Positions 16,410-24,434 of a stretch of DNA of 38,244 nt are shown piece by piece. Origin of the DNA: Actinomycetota bacterium (GTDB taxonomy: Bacteria; Actinomycetota; Thermoleophilia; Gaiellales; F1-60-MAGs149); assembly GCA_005798855.1 (NCBI GenBank), contig SYIF01000125.1:1-38244 (forward strand), read 5' to 3'. The notes below the pieces were generated by a model. That model was not told the DNA's origin. It did no database searches and was given only the letters and a program-made list of their open reading frames with translations. Position 1 is the stretch's first letter; every line of letters begins with the position of its first letter. Made by a program: the position numbers and the translations under genes.

Positions 16410-16439
16410 GCGGGAGCGAGCCGCCGCCGACGCTCCCGC
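16410..16439 (-). terminator. GC-rich hairpin after the lactonase-like gene
   Basis: Perfect 9-bp arms GCGGGAGCG (16410-16418) and CGCTCCCGC (16431-16439) enclose a 12-nt loop. The hairpin follows the stop at 16446 on the minus strand and precedes the MttB promoter. It lacks a U-tract, as is common for actinobacterial terminators. Confidence 0.5.
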
Positions 16440-16445
16440 AGTTGC

Positions 16446-17212
16446 TCACTCCCAGCCGTTCGGCGGCTTTGGGACGGCGTTCTCGTAGTCGAGTTCGTGC
16501 GTCGCCACAAGGCGCGCACCGGTCTCGCGCTCGATCGCCTCGATCCGATCCCACGATGCGAGCATTGCCTCGCCATTCCAGAGCACACCCGGCAGGCGCC
16601 GCCCGCGCATCGGGGCGATCAGATAGGCAGCGTCGCAGAGCAGAAAGGTTGGCTGGCTCGGCGTATTTGCCCAGAGTGACTGATGCCCGGTGGTATGACC
16701 CGGCGTCGAGTGCGGCACGAGCGCACCGTTACCGAAGATGTCGTGCGTGCCCGTCACGGGCCGCCAGTCGACGCCCGCGGAGAAGTCGTCGACAAGGTAG
16801 ATCTCGGCCTGGTCATGCGTGCGATCGAAGGCGTAGTCAAGCTCGGACTGCTGGATATAGACCGGCGCATGCGCAAGGTGTTCAAGACCACCCGCATGGT
16901 CGAAGTGCAGGTGCGACTGCACGACCACGCTGATGTCTTCCGGCGTCATCCCGATTCGCGCGAGACAGCCAGGCACGGTGTCGTCCGGCTCGAGCAGCGC
17001 CTCGAAGACATCCGCCATCTCGCCAAGCCGCGCATGTGGATCCGTACGCAGCGTCGGGTGCGCACCGGTATCGAGCAGCACGTTGCCCTGCGGATGCGTG
17101 ATCACGTACATGTAAAACGGGTTGTAGAGCGCCTCGCCGCCTGTGGATGCTCGAAGTCGAAGATTCCGACATCCTGAAGGTCTCCCCCGCAGTGCAACGC
17201 GTAGATTTTCAT
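16446..17212 (-). CDS. N-acyl homoserine lactonase-like MBL hydrolase, apparent frameshift near 17140
   Basis: The main frame (ATG at 17111, 221 residues) encodes an AHL-lactonase-type MBL protein: SHLHFDH at 66-72, His139 in TPGHTTGHQ and Asp160 in LLCDAAYL. The family N-terminus is found one frame off: ATG at 17212 reads KIYALHCGGDLQDVGIFDFE followed by HPQ, while the other frame supplies GGEALYNPFYMYVITHPQG immediately after. The two join at 17139-17144 and a single missing base (for example one G in the CAGG run) would restore a protein of about 255 residues. A TAAGTT promoter box 6 nt before 17212 supports that start. It is either a true frameshift mutation or a sequencing error; if translated only from 17111 the first strands would be missing. 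Members open lactone rings or related esters. Confidence 0.75.
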
Positions 17213-17218
17213 CGCAGC

Positions 17219-17224
17219 AACTTA
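17219..17224 (-). promoter_or_regulatory. -10 box, leaderless-type, for the lactonase-like gene
   Basis: TAAGTT on the minus strand lies 6 nt before the ATG at 17212. It shows that the gene began at 17212, upstream of the frameshift. Confidence 0.45.
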
Positions 17225-17293
17225 CTGCAGCGAGTACCGAGCATCAGCAGCCCATGTCATGTCTGCACCGAGCACGCATGCCCTTCGACGCGA

Positions 17294-17689
17294 TCACGAG
17301 ATCCGCTCAAGCCCACGAATCTGATCAAAGCCACGATCAAACGATGCGATCTGTGTGATGCCGTAGCGCTCCATGATTGCGACATGGAGCGCGTCCCGCG
17401 CGTCGATGGCCCGCTTCCCGTTTACAACCTCGTAGGCGCGCCGGACATCAATTCGCTCGATTGGATAAACCTCATCGACCAAGACATCCAGGTGCGCAAA
17501 CCCATGAGCGATTGTTACCTCTCGATTGATCGCTCGATAACGGTGCAAAATCTCTTGATAAACCTCTGCACTCGTCACGAGCCGTTTACCAGTCAAGACG
17601 AGCTCATCACAGAGCCGCTCCGCCCGCACACGAAACTCCGGATCGCTTCCGACGACATACATCGTGACGTTGGAATCGATGAAAATCAC
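17294..17689 (-). CDS. vapC: PIN-domain ribonuclease toxin (VapC-like)
   Basis: A 131-residue PIN-domain protein, the normal size for VapC toxins, which cut tRNA or other RNA. Acidic active-site residues are visible: Asp5 in FIDSNV, Glu42 in TSAEVYQEIL, Asp99 in DARDALHVAIM and Asp118 in ASFDRGFD. The motif order D-E-D-D is complete, so it should be catalytically able. The gene overlaps the upstream ribbon-helix-helix gene by 4 nt, the typical antitoxin-first order that keeps the toxin translation coupled. Its partner binds the shared operator. The unit lies between the TPP-enzyme operon and the lactonase-like gene. Confidence 0.88.
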   Translation of the reverse strand: MIFIDSNVTMYVVGSDPEFRVRAERLCDELVLTGKRLVTSAEVYQEILHRYRAINREVTIAHGFAHLDVLVDEVYPIERIDVRRAYEVVNGKRAIDARDALHVAIMERYGITQIASFDRGFDQIRGLERIS

Positions 17690-17955
17690 AGGCCGGGCTT
17701 ACCCTCATAGCGCGAGTTGATCTCATCCAGCATCTGCTCGATCGGCGGCGCAGGGCCACGCTCGGCATCCGGAATATCCGACAACCGGCGTAGGGCCGCG
17801 AGTTTCTCATTTGCTCCACGCGGCGACTGGGCCTTCTCCGCGAGTGCCATGGCTCGTCGCACCCACTCGGAGAGGTTGATGCCCTCGGCTTCGGCGCACC
17901 TTCTCGCCCGAGCCGCCTCGCTCTCGGAGACGATCACCTGAAGACGCATACTCAT
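17686..17955 (-). CDS. vapB: ribbon-helix-helix antitoxin (VapB-like)
   Basis: An 89-residue protein whose first ~40 residues fit a ribbon-helix-helix DNA-binding domain: strand MRLQVIVSE, then helix EAARARRCAEAEG, turn, and INLSEWVRRAMALAEK. The C-terminal ~45 residues, rich in charged residues and proline, would wrap the toxin. The ATG at 17955 is the leaderless-type start, 6 nt after a CATACT box; a second ATG at 17949 is an alternative. Both lie within the palindrome that probably serves as its own operator. It neutralises the PIN toxin downstream and represses the pair. Confidence 0.85.
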   Translation of the reverse strand: MSMRLQVIVSESEAARARRCAEAEGINLSEWVRRAMALAEKAQSPRGANEKLAALRRLSDIPDAERGPAPPIEQMLDEINSRYEGKPGL

Positions 17956-17987
17956 GCCATGAGTATGTCATATGTATCAGATACTCA
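17947..17987 (-). promoter_or_regulatory. VapBC operator/promoter with palindromic ATACTCAT half-sites
   Basis: CATACTCAT (17947-17955) and ATGAGTATG (17959-17967) form a perfect palindrome with 9-bp arms and a GCC centre, covering the antitoxin start. A third half-site ATACTCA is at 17981-17987, inverted relative to TGAGTAT at 17960-17966. On the minus strand CATACT (17967-17962) sits 6 nt before the ATG, so the operator also overlaps the -10 box. This is classic for toxin-antitoxin autoregulation. Confidence 0.65.
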
Positions 17988-17996
17988 CCTGAGCTA

Positions 17997-19640
17997 TCAA
18001 GCGAGCAAGCCACCGGGAGTAATAGCGTGCGGATCGCAGACCAGATGGATCAATGCCGTCCGTTCAGCAGCCAGCGCACGTGCAAAGGCGGCCGGAAAGT
18101 CGCCATCGCGATCGACGCGTTCGGCGTGGCACCCATAGGCCTCGGCGAGCTGCACGAAGTCGGGATTGACGAGCGTCGTACCCTCGACGTGGCCGGGGTA
18201 CGAGCGTTCTTGATGCATCCGGATCGTGCCGAGCATGCCGTTGTCACAGACCAGCACGATCAGGCGTAGCTGCTCTTGGATGGCAGTCGCCAACTCGTGG
18301 CCCGCCATCTGAAAGCAGCCGTCGCCCGCAAAGGCCACGACCGTGCGCGAGCGATCATGCAGCGCCGCCGCAATCGCAGCGGGAATGCCGTATCCCATCG
18401 CACCACTGGTCGGCGCGAGCTGCGTGCCGAACGCGCGATGCCGGTAGTAGCGGTGGATCCAGACGGTGTAGTTGCCGGCACCGTTGGTGATGACGGCGTC
18501 GTCGGGCAAGGTGTCACGCAGGTGCGTCACGACCGAGGCGAGATCGACACCAACCAGCTCGCGCGGTATCGGCTCGCTCCACTGCAGATAGTCGGAGCGC
18601 AGCTCGTCGGCCCACGCCTGACGCTCTGCCGGTGCGAGAACCCCATGGCGCGCAAGCCCTTCGACGACGAGCGGTGCCGCCGCACAGATGTCGAGACCGG
18701 CCCGATAGACCTTGCCGAGCTCGGACGGTTCGGGATGCACGTGCACGAGTCGACCAGCCGTCGGCTTCGGGATCTCCAGCCGCGTGTAGCCACCGCTCGC
18801 AATATCACCAAACCGCCCTCCGAGGAGGACGACGCAATCGCTTTCTCGCACCCGAGCGTCGAGCTTGGGGTTACAGCCAAGGCCAAGATCGCCGACGTAG
18901 GCAGCGGCCGTGTTGTCGAGTCGATCCTGGCGTCGAAATTGCGCAGCGACAGGCACGCCAGAGGCGCCCGCCCAGGCCGCCAACGTGTCGGCGGTGGCCT
19001 GATCCCACCGGGGACCACCCACGATCAGCAGCGGTCGTTCGGCCTCGGCCAACCAGCCGTGGAGCTCGGCGAGCGCAGCGGTGTCAGGCATCCGCCACGC
19101 GGGCTCGACCAGGGGCGCATCAGGCGCAGCGGTGAAGTCGCGCTGCATGTCCTCGGGCAAGGCCAGCACAACCGGGCCCAGACGATCGGCCAGCGCAATC
19201 TCAAAGGCCTGCGCCATCACTGCGGGAATGTCGTCGGCGCTCTCAATCTGCTTTGCCCATTTGGCAAGTGGCGCAAACATCGCCTCGAAATCGACCTCTT
19301 GAAAGGCCTCGCGCCCGAGGTGACCGCGTTCCACCTGCCCAAGCAGCAGAATCATCGGCGTCGAATCCTGAAACGCCGTGTGCACCCCGATCGCGGCGTG
19401 CGTCGCGCCGGGGCCACGAGTCGCGAGACAGATTCCCGGTCGCCCCGTCAACTTGCCCCACGCCTCGGCCATATGCGACGCCGTCGCCTCGTGGCGCGCA
19501 GTCACAAACCGAATCGTGTCGCGATGCTCCCAGAGCCCATCAAGAACGGTCAGAAACGACTCGCCTGGTACACCAAAGACAGTGTCAACACCCTGAACGA
19601 CGAGCTGGTCGGCAACGACGTGCCCGCCAAGTCGCGTCAT
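17997..19640 (-). CDS. thiamine pyrophosphate-dependent enzyme, acetolactate synthase-like
   Basis: A 547-residue TPP enzyme of the acetolactate synthase / benzoylformate decarboxylase superfamily. The N-terminal PYR domain has VFGVPGES and the catalytic glutamate Glu51 in TARHEATASHMAEA, followed by LATRGPGATHAAIGV. The central domain has ERPLLIVGGP. The C-terminal PP domain carries GAMGYGIPAAIAAAL and the TPP/Mg motif GDG at 439-441 with Asn467 in CDNGMLG. It overlaps the cupin-like gene upstream by 4 nt and is the last gene of the ALDH-SDR-cupin-TPP operon. With an SDR and an aldehyde dehydrogenase, a 2-oxoacid decarboxylase role is more likely than branched-chain amino acid synthesis; no small regulatory subunit gene follows. 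Confidence 0.85.
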   Translation of the reverse strand: MTRLGGHVVADQLVVQGVDTVFGVPGESFLTVLDGLWEHRDTIRFVTARHEATASHMAEAWGKLTGRPGICLATRGPGATHAAIGVHTAFQDSTPMILLLGQVERGHLGREAFQEVDFEAMFAPLAKWAKQIESADDIPAVMAQAFEIALADRLGPVVLALPEDMQRDFTAAPDAPLVEPAWRMPDTAALAELHGWLAEAERPLLIVGGPRWDQATADTLAAWAGASGVPVAAQFRRQDRLDNTAAAYVGDLGLGCNPKLDARVRESDCVVLLGGRFGDIASGGYTRLEIPKPTAGRLVHVHPEPSELGKVYRAGLDICAAAPLVVEGLARHGVLAPAERQAWADELRSDYLQWSEPIPRELVGVDLASVVTHLRDTLPDDAVITNGAGNYTVWIHRYYRHRAFGTQLAPTSGAMGYGIPAAIAAALHDRSRTVVAFAGDGCFQMAGHELATAIQEQLRLIVLVCDNGMLGTIRMHQERSYPGHVEGTTLVNPDFVQLAEAYGCHAERVDRDGDFPAAFARALAAERTALIHLVCDPHAITPGGLLA

Positions 19641-20200
19641 GCCAACGGCTCATCAAGAAAGACGGTGTACCGCTGACTCTTGGGCTTCTCGCGGTCCTCG
19701 TCCCTGACGTAGCGAATCGACGGCGAGCCTTGGATGGCGATCGGCAGCAGCATCACGCGCACAAAAGCGGCAGGCTCGTCGCCCCGCACCTCGGCATAGA
19801 CCGGATCGGACCCACCCTCAAACCAGGCACCCCACGTGTCGATCTCCTGGCGTGCGCCCTCAGTCTCGACCGCAAACAACCCCTCGACTTGGACCCGAAT
19901 GCCGGGTCCGTTATGCGTGTGTAAAAAGGCAACTCCGTCGGCAGGAAAGTCGACGCGATCGCAGCGCATCACTTGCGTGCCACTCTCGAGCTCGACCGGA
20001 GCCGCTAACAGTGCGTCGGTCGCAGCCTCGGCAACCACCGACCAGACGATGTAGCGCCCGGCAGCAGCCGCCCACGCCGAGCCATCCGCAGCAAAGGTCG
20101 CCGTATTCGTCGCGGCGTCATACGTAACTGTCGGCCCGGGACGCGAGAGGTCCGCGCCCGCCGCCACATCGACCACATGGACCGGCAGCACCGACCTCAA
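19637..20200 (-). CDS. cupin-like protein of unknown function
   Basis: A 187-residue protein I do not recognise as a named family. The central part fits a cupin fold: FLHTHNGPGIRVQVEGLFAV resembles cupin motif 1 (H-x-H and a conserved Gly), and AFVRVMLLPI may be the second motif. The TTG at 20200 overlaps the SDR stop (TTGA), consistent with translational coupling; a GTG three codons later is an alternative start. The stop overlaps the TPP-enzyme start by 4 nt. Its position inside the operon suggests an isomerase, a dioxygenase or a hydroxyacid/oxoacid-handling step, but the sequence does not decide. Confidence 0.7.
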   Translation of the reverse strand: MRSVLPVHVVDVAAGADLSRPGPTVTYDAATNTATFAADGSAWAAAAGRYIVWSVVAEAATDALLAAPVELESGTQVMRCDRVDFPADGVAFLHTHNGPGIRVQVEGLFAVETEGARQEIDTWGAWFEGGSDPVYAEVRGDEPAAFVRVMLLPIAIQGSPSIRYVRDEDREKPKSQRYTVFLDEPLA

Positions 20201-20940
20201 TTGAAGAACGCCCCACCATCGACAACGAGCGATTGGCCCGTGATAAAGCTGGAGCTCGGCGCGCAGAAGAACACGACTGCTCCGACGACATCCTCGGGGT
20301 ACTGATCGCGCTTGATCACGCGCGCGCCCACCGAAATCTCTTGCAGCGCCTCGATCTGCACCGGGTTGGCCTGCACGCCATCCGACATTGTGAAGCCTGG
20401 TGCGACGCAGTTGACGAGGATCCCGTCGCCGCCAAGCTCCTTGGCCAGCGCCTTCGTCATAGCGACTACGGCACCCTTCGACGCGACGTAGTGCAAGAGA
20501 AACGGCACTCCCTTAAAAGGCGTGCCCGAGGAGATATTGACGATGCGCCCGCCGCCACCCTTGCGCATTGCGGACACGACTGCCCGCGTTGCGAGGTGCA
20601 ATCCGAGCACATTGACGTCCATCACTTTGCGCCACTCGTCGATGTCGATGTCTTCCATCGGCGTCGGGACAAGTGACGTATACATGCCCGCGTTGTTGAC
20701 GAGCCCATCGATGCGGCCGAAGCGTTCAAGCGTGGCCGCAGCCATCTGCGCACAATCCTCCGAACTCGAGATATCCACGCGCACGCCCAGCGTGTTGCCG
20801 CCGAGTTCGGCGGCCACCTGCTCGGCACCGGCGAGATCGGCGATCACGACCTCTGCCCCATCCGCCAAGAGCCCCTCGACGATCGCGCGACCGATGCCTT
20901 GCGCACCGCCGGTCACGATGATCACACGCTTGCCGCTCAT
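20197..20940 (-). CDS. short-chain dehydrogenase/reductase (classical SDR)
   Basis: A 247-residue classical SDR that should oxidise or reduce an alcohol/ketone with NAD(P). The cofactor motif TGGAQGIG is at 10-17, NNAG at 82-85, the catalytic Ser in IVNISSGT (137/138), and the Tyr-x3-Lys pair Y151 and K155 in HYVASKG. An acidic residue at the end of the second strand (IADLAG, Asp35) favours NAD over NADP. It ends with SLVVDGGAFFN, usual for the family. It overlaps the ALDH gene upstream and the cupin-like gene downstream by 4 nt each. In the operon it could oxidise a hydroxy compound ahead of the TPP enzyme and ALDH. Confidence 0.9.
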   Translation of the reverse strand: MSGKRVIIVTGGAQGIGRAIVEGLLADGAEVVIADLAGAEQVAAELGGNTLGVRVDISSSEDCAQMAAATLERFGRIDGLVNNAGMYTSLVPTPMEDIDIDEWRKVMDVNVLGLHLATRAVVSAMRKGGGGRIVNISSGTPFKGVPFLLHYVASKGAVVAMTKALAKELGGDGILVNCVAPGFTMSDGVQANPVQIEALQEISVGARVIKRDQYPEDVVGAVVFFCAPSSSFITGQSLVVDGGAFFN

Positions 20941-22409
20941 CCCCGGACGCCCGCCCAGGCGAGATACTTGTACTCGAGAAAATCATCGAGGCCATGCTGC
21001 GATCCCTCGCGACCAATGCCCGATTCCTTAATGCCACCGAACGGCGCGACCTCCGTCGAGATAAAGCCCGTGTTGATCGCGATCATGCCGTACTCGAGAC
21101 CCTCCGACGCGCGCCAGATCCGCGCATGGTCTTGGCTAAACAGGTAGGCCGCGAGGCCGAATGGTGTCGCATTCGCCGTGCGGATTGCGGCGGCCTCATC
21201 GCTAAAGCGATGGATCGCAGCAACTGGACCAAAGGTCTCTTCGTTCGACATCTGCCAATCCATATCGGCGCCCGTGATAATCGTCGGCGAGAAGAACGTG
21301 CGGCCCTGCTCATGAATGCCGCCGCCAACCAGCACTTCACCACCACGCTTGACAGCATCACCAACATGCGCCAACACCTTGTCGAGGGCAGCCTGGTCGA
21401 TCAGCGGTCCAATCTGCGCAGCCGGGTCGAAGCCCGGCGCGACGGTGATGCCCGAGGCGAGCTCGACCATGCGCTCCACGAAGGCGTCGTGGATACCGTC
21501 CTGCACGAGCACACGGTTGGCACTAATACAGGTCTGCCCCGAGTTGCGGAACTTGGCGACCATCATTGCTGCAATCACGTCATCCAGATCAGCGTCGTCA
21601 AAGACAAGGAATGGCGCATTGCCGCCAAGCTCGAGGGAGACCTTCTTGATCGTGCGCGCGCACTGCTCCATCAAGATCTTGCCGACTTGCGTGGAGCCCG
21701 TAAACGAGAGCTTGCGAACAATCGGATTGCTCGTCATCTCGCCACCAATCTTCGGCGCATCGTCAGCATCGCCCGTGACCACGCTCAGCACACCTGCCGG
21801 CAGGCCGACACGCTCGGCAAGCACCATCACCGCGAGCGCCGAAAGTGGTGTCTGCTCGGCTGGCTTGAGCACCATCGAGCAGCCCGCAGCGAGTGCCGGC
21901 GCGGCCTTACGGGTCGGCATCGCCGACGGGAAGTTCCACGGTGTGATGCCAACGGTCACGCCAATCGGCTCGCGGAGGACGACGAGGCGGCGATCCGGCA
22001 TCGGTGCCGGAATCGTCTCGCCATAGACACGCTTGGCCTCTTCACCGAACCACTCGAAAAACGAGGCGGCGTAGGCAATCTCGGCCTTGGCCTCTGCGTG
22101 TGGCTTGCCCTGCTCGGCCGTCAGGATCGTCGCCAAATCGTCGGCGTTCGCCAGCATCGCATCGGCGAGATCGCGCAGAATCTTGGCGCGCTCCTTCGCC
22201 AGCAACGTGCGCCAGCCAATCTGGGCACGCTCGGCGGCCTCGATTGCTCGGCGTGTCTCCGCCACACCCATCCGCGGCACCTGTGCGATCTCCTCGCCCG
22301 TCGCCGGATCGATCACGGCGAACGTCTCGCCACTATCGGCATCGACCCACTTGCCGTCGATATAGGCCTGGGTGCGGAAGAGGTCGGGATCGGAAAGCGT
22401 CAGCGTCAT
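20937..22409 (-). CDS. NAD(P)-dependent succinate-semialdehyde dehydrogenase-like ALDH
   Basis: A 490-residue aldehyde dehydrogenase closest in pattern to GabD-type succinate-semialdehyde dehydrogenases. Landmarks are ITPWNFPSAMPTRKAAPALAAG with TPWN at 157-160, FTGST (236-240), the general base Glu260 in SLELGGNAPFLVFDDADLD, the nucleophile Cys294 in NSGQTCISANR, and EETFGPVAAIHRF. GLEYGMIAINTGFISTEVAPFGG near the end, with FGGIKESGIGREGS, fits the SSADH subgroup. It is first in a four-gene operon with SDR, cupin-like and TPP-enzyme genes. It would oxidise a semialdehyde or simple aldehyde to the acid. A TAGCAT box 7 nt before the ATG sets the start. Confidence 0.9.
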   Translation of the reverse strand: MTLTLSDPDLFRTQAYIDGKWVDADSGETFAVIDPATGEEIAQVPRMGVAETRRAIEAAERAQIGWRTLLAKERAKILRDLADAMLANADDLATILTAEQGKPHAEAKAEIAYAASFFEWFGEEAKRVYGETIPAPMPDRRLVVLREPIGVTVGITPWNFPSAMPTRKAAPALAAGCSMVLKPAEQTPLSALAVMVLAERVGLPAGVLSVVTGDADDAPKIGGEMTSNPIVRKLSFTGSTQVGKILMEQCARTIKKVSLELGGNAPFLVFDDADLDDVIAAMMVAKFRNSGQTCISANRVLVQDGIHDAFVERMVELASGITVAPGFDPAAQIGPLIDQAALDKVLAHVGDAVKRGGEVLVGGGIHEQGRTFFSPTIITGADMDWQMSNEETFGPVAAIHRFSDEAAAIRTANATPFGLAAYLFSQDHARIWRASEGLEYGMIAINTGFISTEVAPFGGIKESGIGREGSQHGLDDFLEYKYLAWAGVRG

Positions 22410-22416
22410 AAAGACG

Positions 22417-22422
22417 ATGCTA
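22417..22422 (-). promoter_or_regulatory. -10 box, leaderless-type, for the ALDH-SDR-cupin-TPP operon
   Basis: TAGCAT on the minus strand ends 7 nt before the ATG at 22409. It is the only promoter box I find for the four overlapping genes. Confidence 0.45.
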
Positions 22423-22461
22423 GCCGACGATGCTCATGGCTTCGACATCCCCTCACGAGAA

Positions 22462-22479
22462 CCGCGATGCGACTCGCGG
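22462..22479 (-). terminator. possible hairpin after the solute-binding protein gene
   Basis: CCGCGA and TCGCGG arms (6 bp) with a 6-nt loop lie 20 nt beyond the stop at 22500 on the minus strand and before the ALDH promoter. There is no strong U-tract, so it is only a candidate. Confidence 0.3.
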
Positions 22480-22499
22480 GACCGATCAACCCAGCGTGC

Positions 22500-23648
22500 T
22501 CAGTCGGCGAGTTCGAAACCGCGCGGGCCGACCTGATAGATATGCACAATGGCATCCTTTAACTCGTGGCGCTCATCGAATGCAACCGAGCTGTCGAGAA
22601 TCCTGCTTTCAAAGCGCACACCTGGAAGCGCCTTCGTGACGGCACTCCGCGAGACGTCTCCATCTGCCTGACATGCAGTCAAGGCAGCCGTCAGCACAAC
22701 CTGCATCGCCACGAAGGCTGGACCCCCGTAGGCCTCAAACGTTCCAAAGATAGATTGATACAGGTTGATGATCTCTCTTCCCTCGGACAACTTTGACGCA
22801 TCGGGAGCATAGGTAGAGACGTAGGCGCCCGGGGCCGAAAACGCCCCGACGAAGAGACTGTCTCCCCCAATCAACGCGGGGTATTTTCCACCCGCCCGGA
22901 GCTGATTTGCGAGCCGCTGAGCATCCGTCGCGACGAGCAGCGGCATCGCGACGACATTGACCGAATCCGTCACCTGCGCGACGACATCCTGATACGACTT
23001 TTGTTCGAGACTGACCGTGATGCGCTGACTGGAGACGCCCTTTGCAGTCAGCGTCTTCACGATGCTGTCTGCAAGCCCCTTCGAGTACGGCTCATCGTTT
23101 TCGACGACCAACACCGTCTTGGGTTTTAGCTCCTTCTCAATAAACTGGGCCATCCGGGGGCCTTGCAAGGCATCGCTCGCAACCACCCGATAGAAACCCT
23201 TGAGATTGCCATCGGTGAGCGTGGCGTTCGTCGCCGACGGCGAGACATAGACAAGACCAGCGGTGTCGAAAATAGGACCCACCGCCTTCGTCACGACCGA
23301 TGTTTTGGGACCAACGACCCCAATCACGTTCGGATTCGTGACGATCCGTCGCGCCTCGGCAAGACCCACTGCTGCATCAAAGTCGACGTTGCTCGGCTCA
23401 AACGTGAACAACGTGTTGTGATCCTGGTTGAACTTATCGAGCGAGACACGCGCCCAATTCATCTGCACCGAATCCGTGGCGCCAAAGCGACCATACGGAA
23501 GCATCACTGCAACCGTCCCGTCGCAGTTAGTGCCTTTAAACGCGGTGGTCGACGAGGCCTGCTGCTCCCCTCCGACTGACGATCCACAGGCGCCCGCAAC
23601 GACGGCCACAACGCCCATCACAAGAATAAGGAGGGCAGTTCTGGTCAC
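22500..23648 (-). CDS. ABC-type solute-binding lipoprotein, branched-chain amino acid (LivJ/PBP1) type
   Basis: A 382-residue periplasmic-binding-protein type I fold. The GTG at 23648 forms a GTGA overlap with the upstream gene's stop and gives a clean lipoprotein signal, TRTALLILVMGVVAVVAGAC, with lipobox Cys21; a start further upstream (23675) would spoil the signal. Family-like segments are GVVGPKTSVVTKAVGPIFDTAGLVYVSPSATN and TVLVVENDEPYSKGLADSIVKTL, typical of LivJ-type receptors for amino acids, amides or similar ligands. No permease or ATPase genes accompany it; its only operon partner is a small His-rich membrane protein. It might serve a transporter encoded elsewhere or work in ligand sensing. 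Confidence 0.82.
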   Translation of the reverse strand: MTRTALLILVMGVVAVVAGACGSSVGGEQQASSTTAFKGTNCDGTVAVMLPYGRFGATDSVQMNWARVSLDKFNQDHNTLFTFEPSNVDFDAAVGLAEARRIVTNPNVIGVVGPKTSVVTKAVGPIFDTAGLVYVSPSATNATLTDGNLKGFYRVVASDALQGPRMAQFIEKELKPKTVLVVENDEPYSKGLADSIVKTLTAKGVSSQRITVSLEQKSYQDVVAQVTDSVNVVAMPLLVATDAQRLANQLRAGGKYPALIGGDSLFVGAFSAPGAYVSTYAPDASKLSEGREIINLYQSIFGTFEAYGGPAFVAMQVVLTAALTACQADGDVSRSAVTKALPGVRFESRILDSSVAFDERHELKDAIVHIYQVGPRGFELAD

Positions 23649-24298
23649 CAGAACACCACAGTGCCAATCAGACATGCAATGACTACGGATGTGCTGACCG
23701 CAATCAACGAGATACGCGACCGCAGCGACTCAAAGAGGGGTGTAAGACCGCTCGCGAGGAATGCAATCGTCAACAGAGCAGCTAAAAACTCGAGACTATG
23801 GGCCCGACCTAACTGGAACTCAGCAAGCTGCAGGTATTCGTCGGACCTGTCCAAGGCCGCTTTCGCGTCGATGATCACTCCAGGCGCATCCCACGAGGGA
23901 TTTGCGGACACAAACGGCGACGTTGGGCGACTCGTGTCCGGCTGCTCGCGCCACCAACCAATCGCCGCGCGCGTATTCGGATTCATCATTCCGAAAATCA
24001 TCACCGAGCGATCTTTGTTGCTCGAGTCGAGAGCAGAACGAAAATCGATGAACAGTTGACGTTCGCTCGTCATACTGCGCTCAGCCGTTTGCGTGAGAGC
24101 ATTCGCGTCGGTGGTGGCTTTTGACGAAAGCGTGAGGTTCTCCACCGCATGCCCCTGCATCACGGCGCTTTTCCATGCAGTCACGCCCGCGAGGACGGCA
24201 GCAACACCGAGAATCGTGACCGTGGTGACCGAAAGCCACCGTGGGCCGTGCATCTGAGAGTGACCATGCCCGTGGCTCGCTCCGTGGCCGCCTGTCAT
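23645..24298 (-). CDS. His-rich membrane protein of unknown function
   Basis: A 217-residue protein I do not recognise with confidence; the layout recalls DUF4337-like proteins. The first 18 residues are rich in Gly and His (GGHGASHGHGHSQMHGP) and could bind metal. One hydrophobic helix lies at about 22-42, a polar region with a predicted helical stretch follows to about 160, and two more hydrophobic segments lie near 168-187 and 193-216. The middle part would face one side of the membrane. Its stop overlaps the solute-binding lipoprotein start in a GTGA junction, so the two are translated together. No catalytic motif is visible. The 136-nt gap upstream (24299-24434) shows AT-rich TAGATAACG-like promoter candidates but nothing firm. 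Confidence 0.7.
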   Translation of the reverse strand: MTGGHGASHGHGHSQMHGPRWLSVTTVTILGVAAVLAGVTAWKSAVMQGHAVENLTLSSKATTDANALTQTAERSMTSERQLFIDFRSALDSSNKDRSVMIFGMMNPNTRAAIGWWREQPDTSRPTSPFVSANPSWDAPGVIIDAKAALDRSDEYLQLAEFQLGRAHSLEFLAALLTIAFLASGLTPLFESLRSRISLIAVSTSVVIACLIGTVVFW

Positions 24299-24434
24299 CC
24301 GTGACTCTGGTCCCCAAACATCTCTAAACGTTATCTAAATTGCGACTTCTCACGAGCACTCAGGACGGCACCACCCGACGACGTCCAGGCACTCCACTCC
24401 TAAGTGATTGGCTTCGCGGCCTGATACCGAGGTT

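Noticed and set aside
17147-17710. Plus-strand 187-aa open frame over the VapC region
   Set aside because: The minus strand carries a complete PIN domain and a ribbon-helix-helix partner with an operator; the plus frame has no domain.
18276-19676. Plus-strand 466-aa open frame opposite the TPP enzyme
   Set aside because: The opposite strand encodes a clear TPP enzyme with all motifs; the plus frame is rich in Arg and His and has no recognisable domain, as expected for an antisense shadow in GC-rich DNA.
20994-22562. Plus-strand 522-aa open frame opposite the aldehyde dehydrogenase
   Set aside because: Its extent matches the real ALDH gene on the other strand, and its sequence is low in hydrophobic core patterns and rich in Arg and His.
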